From positions 7,356,859 through 7,420,858 of the forward strand of contig CM055193.1 of NCBI GenBank assembly GCA_029224185.1: a stretch of DNA of 64,000 bases, written 5' to 3'. The position numbers were made by a program, and so were the translations under genes. Position 1 is the stretch's first letter, and every line of letters starts with the position of its first letter. The DNA is from Karalla daura (lineage: Eukaryota > Chordata > Actinopteri > Chaetodontiformes > Leiognathidae). Below, in pieces: positions 50,380-63,625 of the stretch. A model generated the notes under the pieces. The model was not told the DNA's origin. It did not search any database and saw only the letters and a list, made by a program, of their open reading frames with translations.

Positions 50380-50830
50380 CAGCGTCCGGTTAATTTTCCC
50401 TCGGTCAGTATATTGTTCACATGATTATTATGTTTAAAGGACGGAAATTAAAGAGGCCCGGTCTGTTATTTTTTTTGAGGTTTCGTAAACAGTCGAGCGT
50501 CACAGCAGCACTGATGAACCATCGGGCCGCGGAAATCTTCAAAAATGTTCACAAGAAGAGGTCAGAGGACTAGAAGGTTCCACAAAAATCATCCTGCCCT
50601 TCGTCACAATCTATTTGTTTAAGAAAAGACTCGCAATACATCATGTTTTCATTCCCCGCTGTCTGAAAATTAGCAGCTTCTTTGGGCAGATCTCGGCGCT
50701 GACTTCCATAAACTTCAGCACTTTATAGGTTCCGGCTATAGCTCATAAAGAAACAACATTTATTGCATTTTCCGGGGCATCATAATTCATTGCTGTTGCC
50801 CTCAGAATCGACCTGTCAAGAATTCACCAT
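50380..50830. other. Candidate conserved non-coding element
   Basis: Long unique block with ccggttaattttccc, gaaattaaagaggccc, gcatcataattcattgc and ctataaagc-like sites, free of repeats and open frames. Confidence 0.3.
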
Positions 50831-50989
50831 AAAACGTGCTGAATGAAATATGACCTCACCATAATGTAATGTAGGCACCAGTGGCACCTGAGTCCTGCTG
50901 CCACCTAGGTCCCTATTATCTATTTTCCAATATCCGGGAAACCTATTTTTTTCTTCGTTTCACAATCTATATTCATCTGTAACTGCAAG

Positions 50990-52440
50990 GGTAGGAATTG
51001 ATGAGAATGTTGCAAATCTTATTCTATCATTCATTTTGCTTATCGATCCTATTCCTTATAGCTAGTCATTGGGTGAGGGTATTATATTTGTTTTCTTTTT
51101 GCATTAACTTTCTCTTGTATCTTATTTGTATAGTAATATTATTATTTACTGTGATGAATATGTGGACTATTGTGTGTCGTGAATGTGATGTTCTCTTGTG
51201 TGACTTTGGGTATAGAATAATTTGTCTGTGGGCATAAACAAAGCAATTATCTTATTTTGATCTCTGAATAGAATATATAGCACACAAATACTGTTTCATT
51301 ATGTAACATCTTGCAGTATTTACAATTGCTTATTTGTAGTCAACTTGAAACAAACCTTGACAAAAAAATACAAATAGTTCTTGAGGATGACATTGGATTA
51401 TCTGTGAAATAATAATGGATGTTTGCACAGTGGAATAGGGCTAACATTAACAAAACTCATGAAACCTTGAGAGTTTTAAGATCCCTTCCACTCCACCCTG
51501 GCATCAGCTTCAATGATGATGCTGCAACTTATTTGAGATTCACTCACATGAAGTAATATATCGTTTTAGAGCACTCTTGCTTCAGCACCATATTTCCTGC
51601 ATTCTGAGGCTCAGAGTGTATGCAATGTCATTATACATTTGCATCGAAGCGAAACCTATGAATGGAATCACTCAGCAGAAACCCAAACGGTCCAGAGGAA
51701 CTGATCCAGTTGTAACAAATTCATAAAAACGAACCAGTTCTTGATTGGCATACCCATGCACTTCCTTAATGAATTCTCTCATTAGACGGTATAATTCTCC
51801 TACCTGGCATAAATGGTGCAATGGTGGGGTAGTTATGGGTGGGGATGAGCGTGGGAGGAGGATGCTCAGGATCTGTGTCAGACAGACAGGAGAGGAAGAG
51901 AGGCCGCAGGCAGAGTAGCACGGAGACAGAGGCTGTGATGTAATCTCTTCAGCAGACAAAGAAAGTCATGTAAGAGATGAGGGGAAGAGACAGCACGCAA
52001 CGTGGCTTCTTCTGGTAACTTCAAATCAAGATCCTCAGAGATGCAGACATGAGGAGGCATATCAAAGTTAATGAGATCGGAGGGCTTGTGTGCATTATGC
52101 ATGTTGTGAGAGTTTACTACTGTTTCATATTGGAAGGTATTATCGACAGCATGCACGAGTCCTTTTGGTGACGCAGATCGTGGGTGGACTGTGAGGGGGA
52201 ATGGAGAGTGACTGTTTGACTCTGTTTCCACTGACGCAACTTTTAATTAGAGATACTGTACTTTGATGATGGCGAAGCATCTGGTGTAATGCTGTTGGGG
52301 AAGCAGTTACACAATCACAGCAGCACAGGACTGCAGTAGTTGTGGGGGGTTGCGGGGTGGGAATAAAACAGGGGAGAGAAATGAACCAATACAGATGAAC
52401 TGCAAAAACAGTTAACACAAAAATGCAGAGCTCCTGTTTT
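50990..52440. other. Non-coding, no confident gene
   Basis: Two overlapping minus-strand open frames (51672-51959 and 51878-52231) lie here. A 43-residue stretch after a good acceptor at 51803 looks protein-like but matches no family I know; see findings. Otherwise nothing recognised. Confidence 0.4.
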
Positions 52441-52479
52441 GGCCAGATGCGTGTTACAGACGGGCGGCTGTGAGTGCTT

Positions 52480-52800
52480 TGATATGAGTAAATGTCAATT
52501 TATAATTGATGTGGCAAACGGCTTAGCAAACACCTGCGTTTCTATAGATTGGACGTGGAGCTGTCCAGGACTGCGCAGGACTGGAAGCAAAACAATGTTT
52601 AACTTTTAATGCCTTTTTAATACGCTATCTGCATATTCATGCATTGTTTAAACACCTTTCAAGAGTCAGCCTGGCGGAGGGTGTCGTCATTGCCGCTGTT
52701 CGCCGTGGAGGCTGGGTCTCGCAGTGTGGTTTGTCGAAACGAAATTAATGACTTGTTTATACCGCACATCATGTAAAATTGTGTTTCAATTACTCTGCAG
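52480..52800. other. Candidate conserved non-coding element
   Basis: Unique block with caatttataattgatg, gctatctgcatattcatgca, gaaattaatgacttg and ttcaattactctgc. Judged on texture only. Confidence 0.28.
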
Positions 52801-53689
52801 TCGTAATACTTGCTGTGATGTAGTCTCCTTGTGAAACCCCTAACAACAGGAGACTGGTAAGAAACAGAAAGTCATAAAATGATCAGAGTTAATAATCAGT
52901 GAGTCACTAAACTTTTTTCAGAAACTTTTTACCAAGCAAAAACTAAAATATTCAGCTTTTGAGAAAGATTTAGGGAACTTGAAGACAGAAAAGGAAGATG
53001 AATTGCTGTAATAAGAGTTGCCGGTTCAAAAGTCCATTATATTGTTTAACGTTCTACTACAGCGTATTATATTACATTGTACCATTTTGTATAGTATCAC
53101 ACTGTACGTAACGCACCACATTGTTGTAAAAGTCACATGTTTGTTTTCGTCCGCAAAGGGCTTAAGTTGACTGATCATGTGACAGTAAAACAATCTGGAC
53201 GTTTCTCTGTCATATGGAACTGAGGATGTGAGGTTAACAAAACGACCTGTGACGCCTGTTATTACTTTGACATAACCTAATTGTTTGCTCCCTGCCATTA
53301 TTAGATGATAACATTAGATGTTAATCCAAATGTTTGTCAAGAGAGCTTCAGCTGTTTGTGTGCAGATGAATTGCCTTTTGTCTTTGTTTGGCAAGTTTTA
53401 GATCAAATCTGTGCATCCCTGAATGAACGTATTACGTCTTTTACACTGTGTGGATGTGAGTTTTTGATTGACTGACTGGCTGACCATGAATTGTTCAGTT
53501 TACAAAATGAGCGAACAAGTAATAAAAACTTACCACATGAATTATTTTCATGTTTTCCACATTTCACTCACAGAGCTGAAGTCCTCCATAGACTGACATA
53601 CAAAAACATACAAAAAATCGATGGAAAGCAACATTAGGTCAACTAAAGCACAGGGAGACAAGACTTTTCAGGCCCTGACTGCGAAAAGA

Positions 53690-53995
53690 CGTGATAACAG
53701 GTGATAATTGGCGTCAAATCCGTCTGTAACTTGGAATGTACACTGAATAAACGATCCGCTCGCTTCAGATTTGCATCCACCCTGGATTGCGTAATTGGCA
53801 TGTCACACCTGCAGAGAGTTTGAGCAGTTTTAATCCGGGGTCACGCTTAAAGCTACATGAGACTTTATGTTCCCTGATAGTTTGGTCGGGCGATTCATAG
53901 CTGAGGCGCAGGAGGCGTTATTAAAGGGGAAGGAAGGAGGACAACGAGCGAGCACACTCTAATAAGCTGCTGGTAGTACCCTGGCCAGTGGAATT
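53690..53995. other. Candidate conserved non-coding element
   Basis: Unique block with ggtgataattggcg, gcgtaattggcatg, gttattaaagggg and ctctaataagctgc; no coding signature. Confidence 0.27.
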
Positions 53996-55141
53996 AGATA
54001 TGTGTGTGTTTTTTCTGCATTTAAATGCATGGTGGTGTCTGTGCATGTGTGTGTGTGTGTGTTTAAGTGCTCATGTTGTTCTTACAGTCTGCACTGAGTG
54101 ACAGCCTTATACATAATACAAGCAGTACATGAGGATAAGGATAGCTGACATTTGGTTGCTTGTCATTCAGGATATATCTACCCTGGGGGAATGACCACGC
54201 TCACAGTTAATCGCACACGGGTATTTATACACACACACACACATACATGCATGCACACATACTTTACAGAAGCCTAATAGTATTTCTCCTCAGGGCAATG
54301 TAAATGGCAGATGTCCCTGTCATAGTCAAAGGCACAATTCAGCTCTGGGCCAAATTGTCCAGTCTCTGCCTAACATCATTAAACAATTGTTTTTCTTCCA
54401 ATGGTATACATTGTGTCACACAACCATGTAACTGTACAGCATGAGAGCAGCAGAGAGGTCACGGAGGCCATTAAAAAGTCAAGTTAACAGTCAGACATCT
54501 CAGGAAGGTTTTTTTAACGTGACATTTCAAGGAGGCCGCCGTGGATAAACACTTTGGTATGGGTTGAAATTAGGCGGGCAGTAGACATGCAACGCTACGT
54601 GCAAGCCCCAACCCTCCGTGACGTCACCCACTGGTTTACGAAGGACGCTTTATGGAGCCAGGAGTTTGTTTTGCAGGCGGCTGCCTTTCCTCGTAATGGA
54701 GCCAGCAGAAACCAGATGGTGGGTGGGGTGGAGAGGAATGAGTGACAGATAGAACTTTTCACCTCCATCCTCCTCAACACACCCACTGATCCATATGATC
54801 CATACTGGATATCAGAGAATAACACGGACATACGAAAGAGGTAAACACAGTCTATTGGTCCAATTAATGTGCTGCCCTGTCAGCCAAATGGATGCGCCCC
54901 TATTCATTCATTTCTTTGAGCTCTGAAATTTTATTAATCATCATGGAATTATTTGCAAATCGCTGGCACAGAAGTTGAAGTTTGTGTAAGTTGTGAAATA
55001 AAATGATTGAATGAGTATTTCATGATTGAAAATGGCCTTTTTTGACTGGGTGTGTATTGGAGACAGACCAGGCCTCGCGGATCTCCATGGTATTGCAAGT
55101 TAAGTCACTTTTGCATCAGCCTCTTTTTTTGAGCCAGAGGA

Positions 55142-55170
55142 CTACGTCCATCTTTTATATACAGTCTGTG
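55142..55170 (+). repeat. Fragment of a dispersed teleost repeat (29-bp core)
   Basis: Begins ctacgtccatcttttata and ends cagtctgtg. Reverse complement of the copy at 16704-16732 with two mismatches. The preceding ~120 bp may belong to the same element. Confidence 0.6.
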
Positions 55171-55539
55171 AGTACATGGCTCGCAGTTATTCTACACACG
55201 AGCGGCACATTGCATAAAGTCATGCGCCCATCATTACGTAGACGCTCAGGCTGGAGGAGCGAGCAGCTGCTCAGGCGGGGGGTTTACTGTCGGAGTCACA
55301 CTTTTATTTTTACCCCGGCTGGCTGTGCGTTGACACCGGAGCGAGCCTGTCACAACAAAGTGTTTGGGAGCTCCCGCTTCGACACTCTCACAGGATGCAG
55401 TTTGTCAATCTCTTACGGATTCTCCTGTAAAGGTTCTCCTCTTCACCTAAACCTTTGTCGCAGTTACATAATTCAATTCCTGATGTGAGTAAAATTGTTG
55501 TGAGAGCTGTGGGGGAGAGGTGAGCAGGTGTGTGTTTAC

Positions 55540-55579
55540 GTGTGTGTGTGTGTGCGTGCGTGCGTGCGTGTGTGTGTGT
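55540..55579. repeat. (GT)n/(GTGC)n microsatellite
   Basis: Imperfect GT repeat with a central gtgcgtgcgtgcgtg block. Confidence 0.93.
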
Positions 55580-56914
55580 CCTCACACCTCAATCCAGAAC
55601 AAACTGACAAAGATGTCGATTCTGTTTTAATGTGACCCAACTGGGATTTAATGAACCCAAGGCTGATTAATTATGCCACACTGGTGTTGATAACGCTGAT
55701 GCAGATTAAAACATTGACTCTAATTATAACTAGGGTTTCTACACTGCAGCATTTAGCAGAATATACATTTAGCAGAGTTTCAGTGTCAGTGCTCCTCTGT
55801 CTCTAAATTAGTTTTGCTGTACTAATAAACACAACTGTGACAATGTGACACGCTGCTAAATGCATGAGAGCAGAGATGTGTGGGGGTCGACTGTGCAGTG
55901 TTCACGTAACTTGTTTTCCCTGTGTTCTGGGTTGCAGAACACAATATATGAATGAAATGAAACCGGAAAATGGAAGTCTATGAAGCCTGGGGAATTAAAA
56001 GGGATACGGACGCAGTCGTGAGCTGTAGGCCGAGTCAAAACTCTAATTGGAGTATGGGAGGCCTAATAGATAGGAATAGGAATGAGTCAGTGGCCTTTTT
56101 TTTTTCTCGGGTGAAACCAAGCCTGTGGTGTTCTCCACAATCCCCAATTTGCCATGGGGAACAGGGAAAAAAAAAAAAGCTTCCAATTGCTGTTATGAGT
56201 CCTCATGTTGGCAATAACAGGAACTCTGGAGCGAGTCGCATGACATGATTTGTCTTTTTAACAAACACAAGATCCTCAAGTTGGAGTCAGCGCAGAGCAG
56301 ACTGTGTAATTAATGTGAGCGCCCCTCTTTGTTCTCTCCCAGAGACTGTTTAGCATCGGTGATGGCCTCGTCAGCTGTCTGTCAAATGGCTGGAAAATGT
56401 CACAACGTCCACCAGAGACAGCCAGTGCTACATTGATGCAGCTGTGCCTGTAACACTTACACAAGAATTTCTCAGAACTTATATGAATTTATATATATAC
56501 ATATACATAAAGTCCTTAGAATGTGGTATTATCCTGTAAAACCATCAGGAACGAGGCTTGAGGAAATGATATTCCATTCAAAATACAGCATGTGGCCTTT
56601 TCTAACAGGCTTGTAGCCACAAGCGGAGATTCGGCCACTCTACAGCTGGGTAAAGGGTTCGATCTCAGGACTGCCTGAAGCTTAATGGCACACTGAATAT
56701 GTCAACTCTTTATCATACTTAAATGATGTCTCCACAAAATCATCAGTAACCTCCAGAACGAGCAATAACCTGATTTCAATTTCACACTTCTCATCTGCTC
56801 TCGCAGCATTTACCCAAACGTGATATTAATGCGTACACAGAATGAGAAATTGATGAAATGGAGCAGCTTAAAGATGGGAGCTTGCATCTTCTCCTTGTTT
56901 GTGCTCTCAGGTTT

Positions 56915-57035
56915 TTGGACTCCCACAGAACTAAACATGCAGGATTTGAGGTGCAGGTGGATTGGACACTTAAACTGTCCCTCCCTAAGTGAAAGTGTGA
57001 AGTGAAGTGTGTGTCCTGTCCTATTTGAGTAATAT
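56915..57035 (+). mobile_element. SINE-like repeat copy (3' half)
   Basis: 'tttttggactcccacagaac', 'aaacatgcaggatttgagg', 'aggtggattggacacttaaa' and 'ctgtccctccctaagtg' follow the order of the family's 3' half. Confidence 0.6.
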
Positions 57036-57350
57036 ACTGATTTGCCAAACTGCTGTCTTAAGTTGTGTTTCAATTTCATTTAAGCTCCGGAAAAACTGAA
57101 GTCAGAGAAGATATGAGATGAATCAGAGGTGAACCTTGATTTGAAAGACTGCATACACAGTGCAATAGCACCAGTATAGTCTTTGATAGTACAGATCTTT
57201 TAAAACAGCGTATTGAATGTATAGTGTAGTAAGTGATAGAGGTCAGCGAGAGAGCACACAAGGCGTAAACATGTTACACAACCCCCCTCAGTCACTAACT
57301 AGAATGATGTGCTGCAAACAAACTTCCTGTGGGCGTTAAAAAAAAAGAGA

Positions 57351-57380
57351 GAAAAGAAAAGAAAAGAAAAGAAAAGAAAG
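57351..57380. repeat. (GAAAA)n microsatellite
   Basis: Six GAAAA units directly after a purine run. Confidence 0.93.
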
Positions 57381-57959
57381 ACCCTTCTTCAAAAGACGGC
57401 AGACTGATGGTTGAGCAGGAAAACAAATCGTCAGTGGTTGCTTTTGTTTGTCTGTTCCCATGTCCTTAGCCGAGCACAAAGGAGTATGGACAATGGCGAG
57501 TGCAATGCATACCTGAGGAGTGCGAGATGTGGAGAAAGATCGTAAAGAGAGTGTTTTTTTTTCTCTTTCACATGCAGGAGAAATTGGTTTTCACACTACT
57601 TTGTAGCCTTTACAGTCAGGGTGCAAGACAACTCTTTTCGATTGACTTCTTTTCTCTCTCTCTCTTTTTTTTCTACCTTATAGATGCTTTGACGAGCTTG
57701 TCTGGTAACTTTACACCATCAAAGAAACAACAGCAGCCGTAAGGTCTACACTGTGTCCGGCGCTGAGACCCGTCCTGCGGTTTCCTGTAGATTTATGCCG
57801 CAAATGAAATGCTAGGAATCTACTCCCTCTGGAGCACAGAGATCAATTTTTTGATAAAGAGGAAATCGTAAAGACCGGTCTGTTTGACTGTAGAAGAGGC
57901 TTTCATTCATTGCTCTTTGCGAGGCGAGAAATCTGAATTGAAACAACACTCATAACGGT

Positions 57960-58060
57960 CGATTGGATACTCTACATATCCCGTAGGTGTGAGCGAGTGG
58001 GAGAATGGATGGCATGTGTGTGTCCTGCGATGGGCACAAAGTAGATAAGATAATGGATGC
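57960..58060 (+). mobile_element. SINE-like repeat 3' remnant
   Basis: 'atcccgtaggtgtgagcgag', 'gagaatggatggcatg', 'gtgtgtcctgcgatgggc' and 'gataatggatgcat' match the family's 3' terminal phrases. Confidence 0.55.
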
Positions 58061-58099
58061 ATCTTGTTTCCCAAATATACATTTTTTTTTCTCCAAGAA

Positions 58100-59900
58100 T
58101 ATTGTACCAAGCGAGCTTGTGCCCAAACCCATGGAATAAATATTTGAAGCGCATATATAACAGTGGAAAATACAACGCAGAAAAGGTCCCAGATAAGTCC
58201 TGCTACACCCTCAAGATGTTCTCACAGCGGCTGAGTCCTGATTTAGCAGTGAAGGGCTTAAGTCCCCATAGAAGAGAGAACACCTCGTGAAAAAGCCTTT
58301 GATAACACTTCAAGAGGAGCAAAGACTTTTAGCGGGCCGACTTCAGTGACAGTGGCATTGTGTGTGCACATTTTGCACAGTTCCACAGCTCCAAACCCCT
58401 GAACAACAAAGCAAATATATAGAGAGTCTTTCTCTCCAAGTTCATAAGGCACAAATTGTTTCAGTGGTTTATTTGAATATTAGAGCCACACAGCTCTTTC
58501 AGTCATTCAGCTGACATTCATCTACAAAGCTGTTGATAGCCGCAGCCTCTTATCTGATCATAAAGTAGAACCATCACTTTTCTGTGACTAAAGGGACATT
58601 ATAACCTTCATGAAGGTCGGGTCTATCTTGATATTGCAGTATAGTGGCTGAGTAGCCCATAGACTGGCTAATAAAGGTATATTACAGGGTATCTCATGAT
58701 GTTTATCAGGTCATTTGTTAGATTTAATCATGGTACACCATTTAAACACCATCATTACTAACTGTATGTTCAGGGTCAATGGAAAATGTCAGGTCATTGT
58801 GTGAATTGAATTCCAGACCAATGCAGAACATCATGTTGTGAGCAAAGTGTTACAATGTTGGAAAAATGTCTTTGAATAAGTGTAATTTTTCCCAGTAAGA
58901 TCACTTTGTGATGGAATGGGACTGGGGTGGGGGTCTTTGTTATAGTTTGTATACACCAGGGTTTAGTCTGCTCATAAAAAAAAGTCCCCCAAAACTACTT
59001 TACGGGAACTTAAAAAGGTTCCTATTAGCTGGAAATCATCCATTCAGGTCACCACACTGTGGACTGTGTTGGTTGTTTGCTTGCTCTTAATTACATTTAC
59101 TAGTACGCAGCAGTAAAGATCGGAAATGTTTCCTGGCTGGCAGACATTGTTTTAAAGTGAATTACTCTTTTTTAACTCGTTTTTAAAATCAAATTGTCTA
59201 TTGTCAGGCAGAACGGGCTGATAGCACCAAGTACACGGAGACACATAGAGACATGTTGCTTAATGAACTGGCAATCGTCTAGCAGCAAAAACCACAAATG
59301 GAAAGAAAAAGCCTTGCCGGTAAATGCACGGGCATGCATTATGCTAATGACATGATACATCCAGCTGTGTCTCAGACACAGATCATAACCGCGCTTAAAA
59401 TAAACCAAAAAATGTCTGCGATTCTGGCCCGGCGTTCTTGCGTTCCATATTGAACGATATGATATTTTTACAGCAGTGTTTTTGTGAGTCGCTGGCAGCG
59501 TCGGTCTCCAACTTGGCAGAGGAGAGACAGCGGGCTCCAGCTCCTCCAAGCGAAAGCCCTCGCTTCTCGTCTTGTTAAGTTGAGCGTTCTCTCTCACTTG
59601 GGAACGTTTCTCTCCTCAGATGATGACGCTGAACTCCAAATGTCTTTTTAACCCATGCAACATGACCCGAGACGAGTACGAGATCACCAGTGCTGTACGA
59701 CTAACTAACTAATGGATGAATCGACTATTGATCGACTGATAACATAATCCACAGCGATTGTAATGGTCGATTTAAGCATTTAAGAAATATTTGAGAAGGA
59801 TCTCAAGTTCAAGTTTTCTGATCTCAACTTCATGAATATTTTCTTTCTTTTTTTTCTTTTTTTTCCACACTCACACTCAGTATTGGCTGACAAGCTTTTT
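58100..59900. other. Non-coding, no gene seen
   Basis: A 141-residue minus-strand open frame (59172-59597) has no domain or splice context. 59300-59480 is unique and contains gcattatgctaatgacat, with an octamer-like ATGCTAAT at 59341-59348, so it could be regulatory. Confidence 0.4.
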
Positions 59901-59950
59901 TAGCTTAGTTTATGTTTTTCATACTAGTTAGGGCTACTAGATCTATTTCC

Positions 59951-60243
<293 letters not shown>

Positions 60244-60469
60244 CCTTCCTATCTAGATGGAAATAAGAAACTGACACCATATGTGTGTATAGTATATATA
60301 GTTGTATATAGTAATACAGTGATATACCTAAATATATAGTAATGTATATAGAAAATGAATCTTCTGAATAATGTATAGAGATGTACAGATAGCCCTGCTT
60401 AAAATATGCAAAATATTCATAGTTGTGTGTGTTTTTCTTATATTGCATGTTACTCATTCACATTTTGCA

Positions 60470-60552
60470 CAGCTAGGTATGTCCCAGCTGCATTTCACTG
60501 CTGGTGTCTTGTGCATTGCATGGGACAAATAAAACGCTGAAATCTTGAATGC
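60470..60552 (+). mobile_element. Probable LINE 3' tail
   Basis: 'gctgcatttcactgctgg', 'gcatgggacaaataaaacg' and terminal 'aaatcttgaat' resemble the 3' ends of fish LINEs ('...gacaataaaatcttgaatc'). Only the tail is present; no reverse transcriptase sequence was seen. Confidence 0.45.
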
Positions 60553-61113
60553 TGATATCTTATATAAAAAAAAACCTTCTATATTCAGCATCTCGTTCTC
60601 GGACTCAACCTCCGCTTTCTTCTCAATGGCGCTTGGACACCCTCCTATTTTAACTCACACAATCAAGGTAAGTTGACTGAGATTTGCACACTTTCATAAG
60701 TCAGGGACGGACAGCCCTCTCTGCGTGGTGTTACAAAACAAGTCATCCACAGAGGTGATAAGAGCGTGTGCGACTTTCTACCCACACTGAAACCACAATG
60801 AGCGATCGCTCATTAAACACTCCCACACGCCACGTCAGCGACCTCCTCCATTCATGTCTGCATTCAATGGTGAGAGTAAGGAGGCGTTTCTTTTTTTCTT
60901 TTCTTTTCTGATTGAACACTCAAAAGTGCAGGCGTGTGCCCTCGTGAATGCATGTTCTCCTTGTCTCTGAACCGCAGTCGATGAGTGTTCCTTGTGATTG
61001 TGTCACAGATACATATACACCTGAGTTTGTCCCTGTAACTCATTGGCGTTTGCTCCATTTCCACAAAAACACACAACAACAAGCGTTAGATAGGAGCAGA
61101 GGCAGGCAAATGT

Positions 61114-61149
61114 TGGGGGGGTGGGGGGTGGGGGGGGGTGGGGGGGGGG
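61114..61149 (+). repeat. Guanine-rich tract, G-quadruplex candidate
   Basis: Four G runs of 7, 6, 9 and 9 separated by single T, satisfying the G3+N1-7 rule many times over. Local structure is likely; function is unknown. Confidence 0.85.
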
Positions 61150-61159
61150 TGCATGGTAC

Positions 61160-63430
61160 AAACATGATGTAAGCACTGAGGACTGAGAGCACGCACAGCT
61201 GGCTCTTATAAAACATCACCTTCCTAACTCCAGAGCCACACGGGAGTTCTTCCTTCATCTGCTCCACAAACCTGATTAATTGTGGACTCAGCCTTTTACC
61301 CTGGCTGCAAAACGCCTTCCCTCCCACACTGCTGCTGACAATAACACCTCCACGCTGTCACACAGCGTGGCAGTTACATCACGGCCACACTCACAATCAT
61401 GCGATCGACATAAAAGCTGGCACAGGCATGGGTTCATATGGAGAACAGGCTGCCTAAACGTATACTGTACGCAAGGTTACCTTCCATTACTAATTTCATC
61501 ACGCCCAGAGCCGTGTCTTTACATTGACCTGCAAGTGATCGACGTGTTGTCGGTCACCTGATAATGATAGAGTCGTTATGTATGCATGGCTTCAATAACT
61601 CGTACGGATTATAAAGTCCACGCATTTTCAAAGTCAACAATCACGATATATTTGTGCATTTCTGCTTGAAAATTGACTGAAAATGCGACACAATCGGCAA
61701 ACCAGATTCTGATTGATTTTCTGCTTGTCCAGTTGTTACAGTTTATTAACAGTGATTTAAGAAACCAAACAAGAATAAACCAAACAATTTCCACCTATTA
61801 ATAAATCTCAACTTTCATCTATTAGCTGTAATTGTTTCTTGTTGGTTTTTACCACAAGTAATTGAATTAAAACACTACACTATGTAGCGTTTACATGCTT
61901 TTGCCCCGGGTGATATTTACCCACACTGATGCATCATAACAGGCTCCTCTCGTGGTCCTTCTGAACGTCACGTGAATCAAAAATAAATTTGGCAGCGGGC
62001 ACCACAGAGTCCCTCTAGCAACACTGGCAGCGCAGCTCAATAGAGCTCGCTCTCTCGTGACGGAGCGGATCGCTTAATTATTAGTATTATGGCTGGTGGG
62101 GCGAGTGTGGAATACCACAGGATGTTTGACTGTCTGGTTCTCGGCCTGGTGGGGGGATATAGATCCTCTACAAATAATCACATGGCCTCTAACGTAACGT
62201 GAATGAACTCCCGGCCAACTCCATTTATGCCGAGGTTCACGCAATCTTGAAGCATTTTTCAGTTTCTCAGTCTCGAGTCCCCCACATGCACTCTATAAAG
62301 TGCTTCTCCTGCCGTGACTAAATCAGGGCCATGGCATAGCAAAGCAGGCTTCAATCGGTGATTGGTTTGCGATGGAGCCGCACTTTTGTCTTACGCAACA
62401 GTTTATCAACATGAAAAGTAAGCAGAATCAGTTGGATACATCACATTCACATCCAGTCAGTGCAGGCATCTGATCAGCCTGGAAATCAGTTAGAGTATGA
62501 CTGGAGTAAACAGTTATGAAAGAGAGACTGAAAAATCTGCTCAAACACGCTCGAAATGTGACGGCACCATGGTTAACACTGTGCATGACAGTGAAAATGC
62601 ATCCGCTGACCCAAACAACAGTCGCATATAGATGAATATGTTCAGGTGGTCACAGATCACATTTCGAGGAGGACGTGTAATCAGCCAATCTGGAGGCACA
62701 CATCAGCAAGCAGCAAGTGAGTGCGACCCTTCTCCAGAGGAGGACGAGAGGCGAGCGTGAGCAGCACATGGGGCAGAAAAGCTCTGAGTAAGACTTCAAA
62801 GTGCTCAAAAATCACACTTACCATCAGGAAGCAAACTCAAACGGACTCTTAAGGGATCCCAAATGCCACTCAAATAGGAGTTTGTTTAGTTAATAACAAC
62901 ATGAGAAGACTGTTATGTCATGGCTAATGCAACACACATGACAAAGAGCAAGTGTCTCTAGGTCTGTAAACTACCGCACAACACACGTGGGCTCCACAAA
63001 TGTACCTCGAAGCGGACTTTGATGTAGCCACATGAGAACAATCAAGCTTTTTTTTTTCCCATTGCGATGCTCCTGAAAGTCATAGACAGACAGACAGTCT
63101 AATAACATTATGTACGATAATCACATGGACACAAGAGATGGGAAGCGATACCATAGGGGTCATCACTTGATACGGGCAGGACACAAAGCGGGTCAGAGCA
63201 GACACAATAAACAATGAAACCAGAGCCAAGACAAACACAGTGTTGTTCATTCCCCTTCCTAGCTTCCTTTTTACTCTTTCATCTACACGTGTTTGCAAAG
63301 CAGAACTCCCTTTGGAGTTAAATCATCAAAATAAATTCACACAATTCCCACATCGGCATAATACACAACACAGCCAGTTACACACTTTTTTAAAGCTTTG
63401 TTCTATTCTTTTTTCTATTCTTTTCCTGCT
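61160..63430. other. Non-coding, no gene seen
   Basis: Only short open frames without splice context. Repeat-poor, mixed composition, with no tRNA, miRNA or known element recognised. Confidence 0.45.
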
Positions 63431-63433
63431 TAC

Positions 63434-63594
63434 CTTAATGAGAGGGTATGCCAGGGATGGCTTTGGATCATGAGTGTTGAGTCAAGTCCAGAGCGGAGCC
63501 GGTCAAACCTTCAGCCGTGCGTGGCAGCACCATAACCCGTGCGGCTGGATCACAGAGTGTCTCTGCGTGTGTGTCTGTCTGTGTGTGTGTGTGT

Positions 63595-63625
<31 letters not shown>

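Noticed and set aside
55042..55488. 148-residue plus-strand open frame
   Set aside because: Its first third runs through a dispersed teleost repeat; no domain in the rest.
59172..59597. 141-residue minus-strand open frame
   Set aside because: No family resemblance or exon boundaries; overlaps a stretch that looks regulatory rather than coding.
62091..62204. 37-codon frame starting ATGGCTGGTGG (MAGGASVEYHR...)
   Set aside because: Good start context, but too short, with no homology recognised and no splice or poly(A) context.
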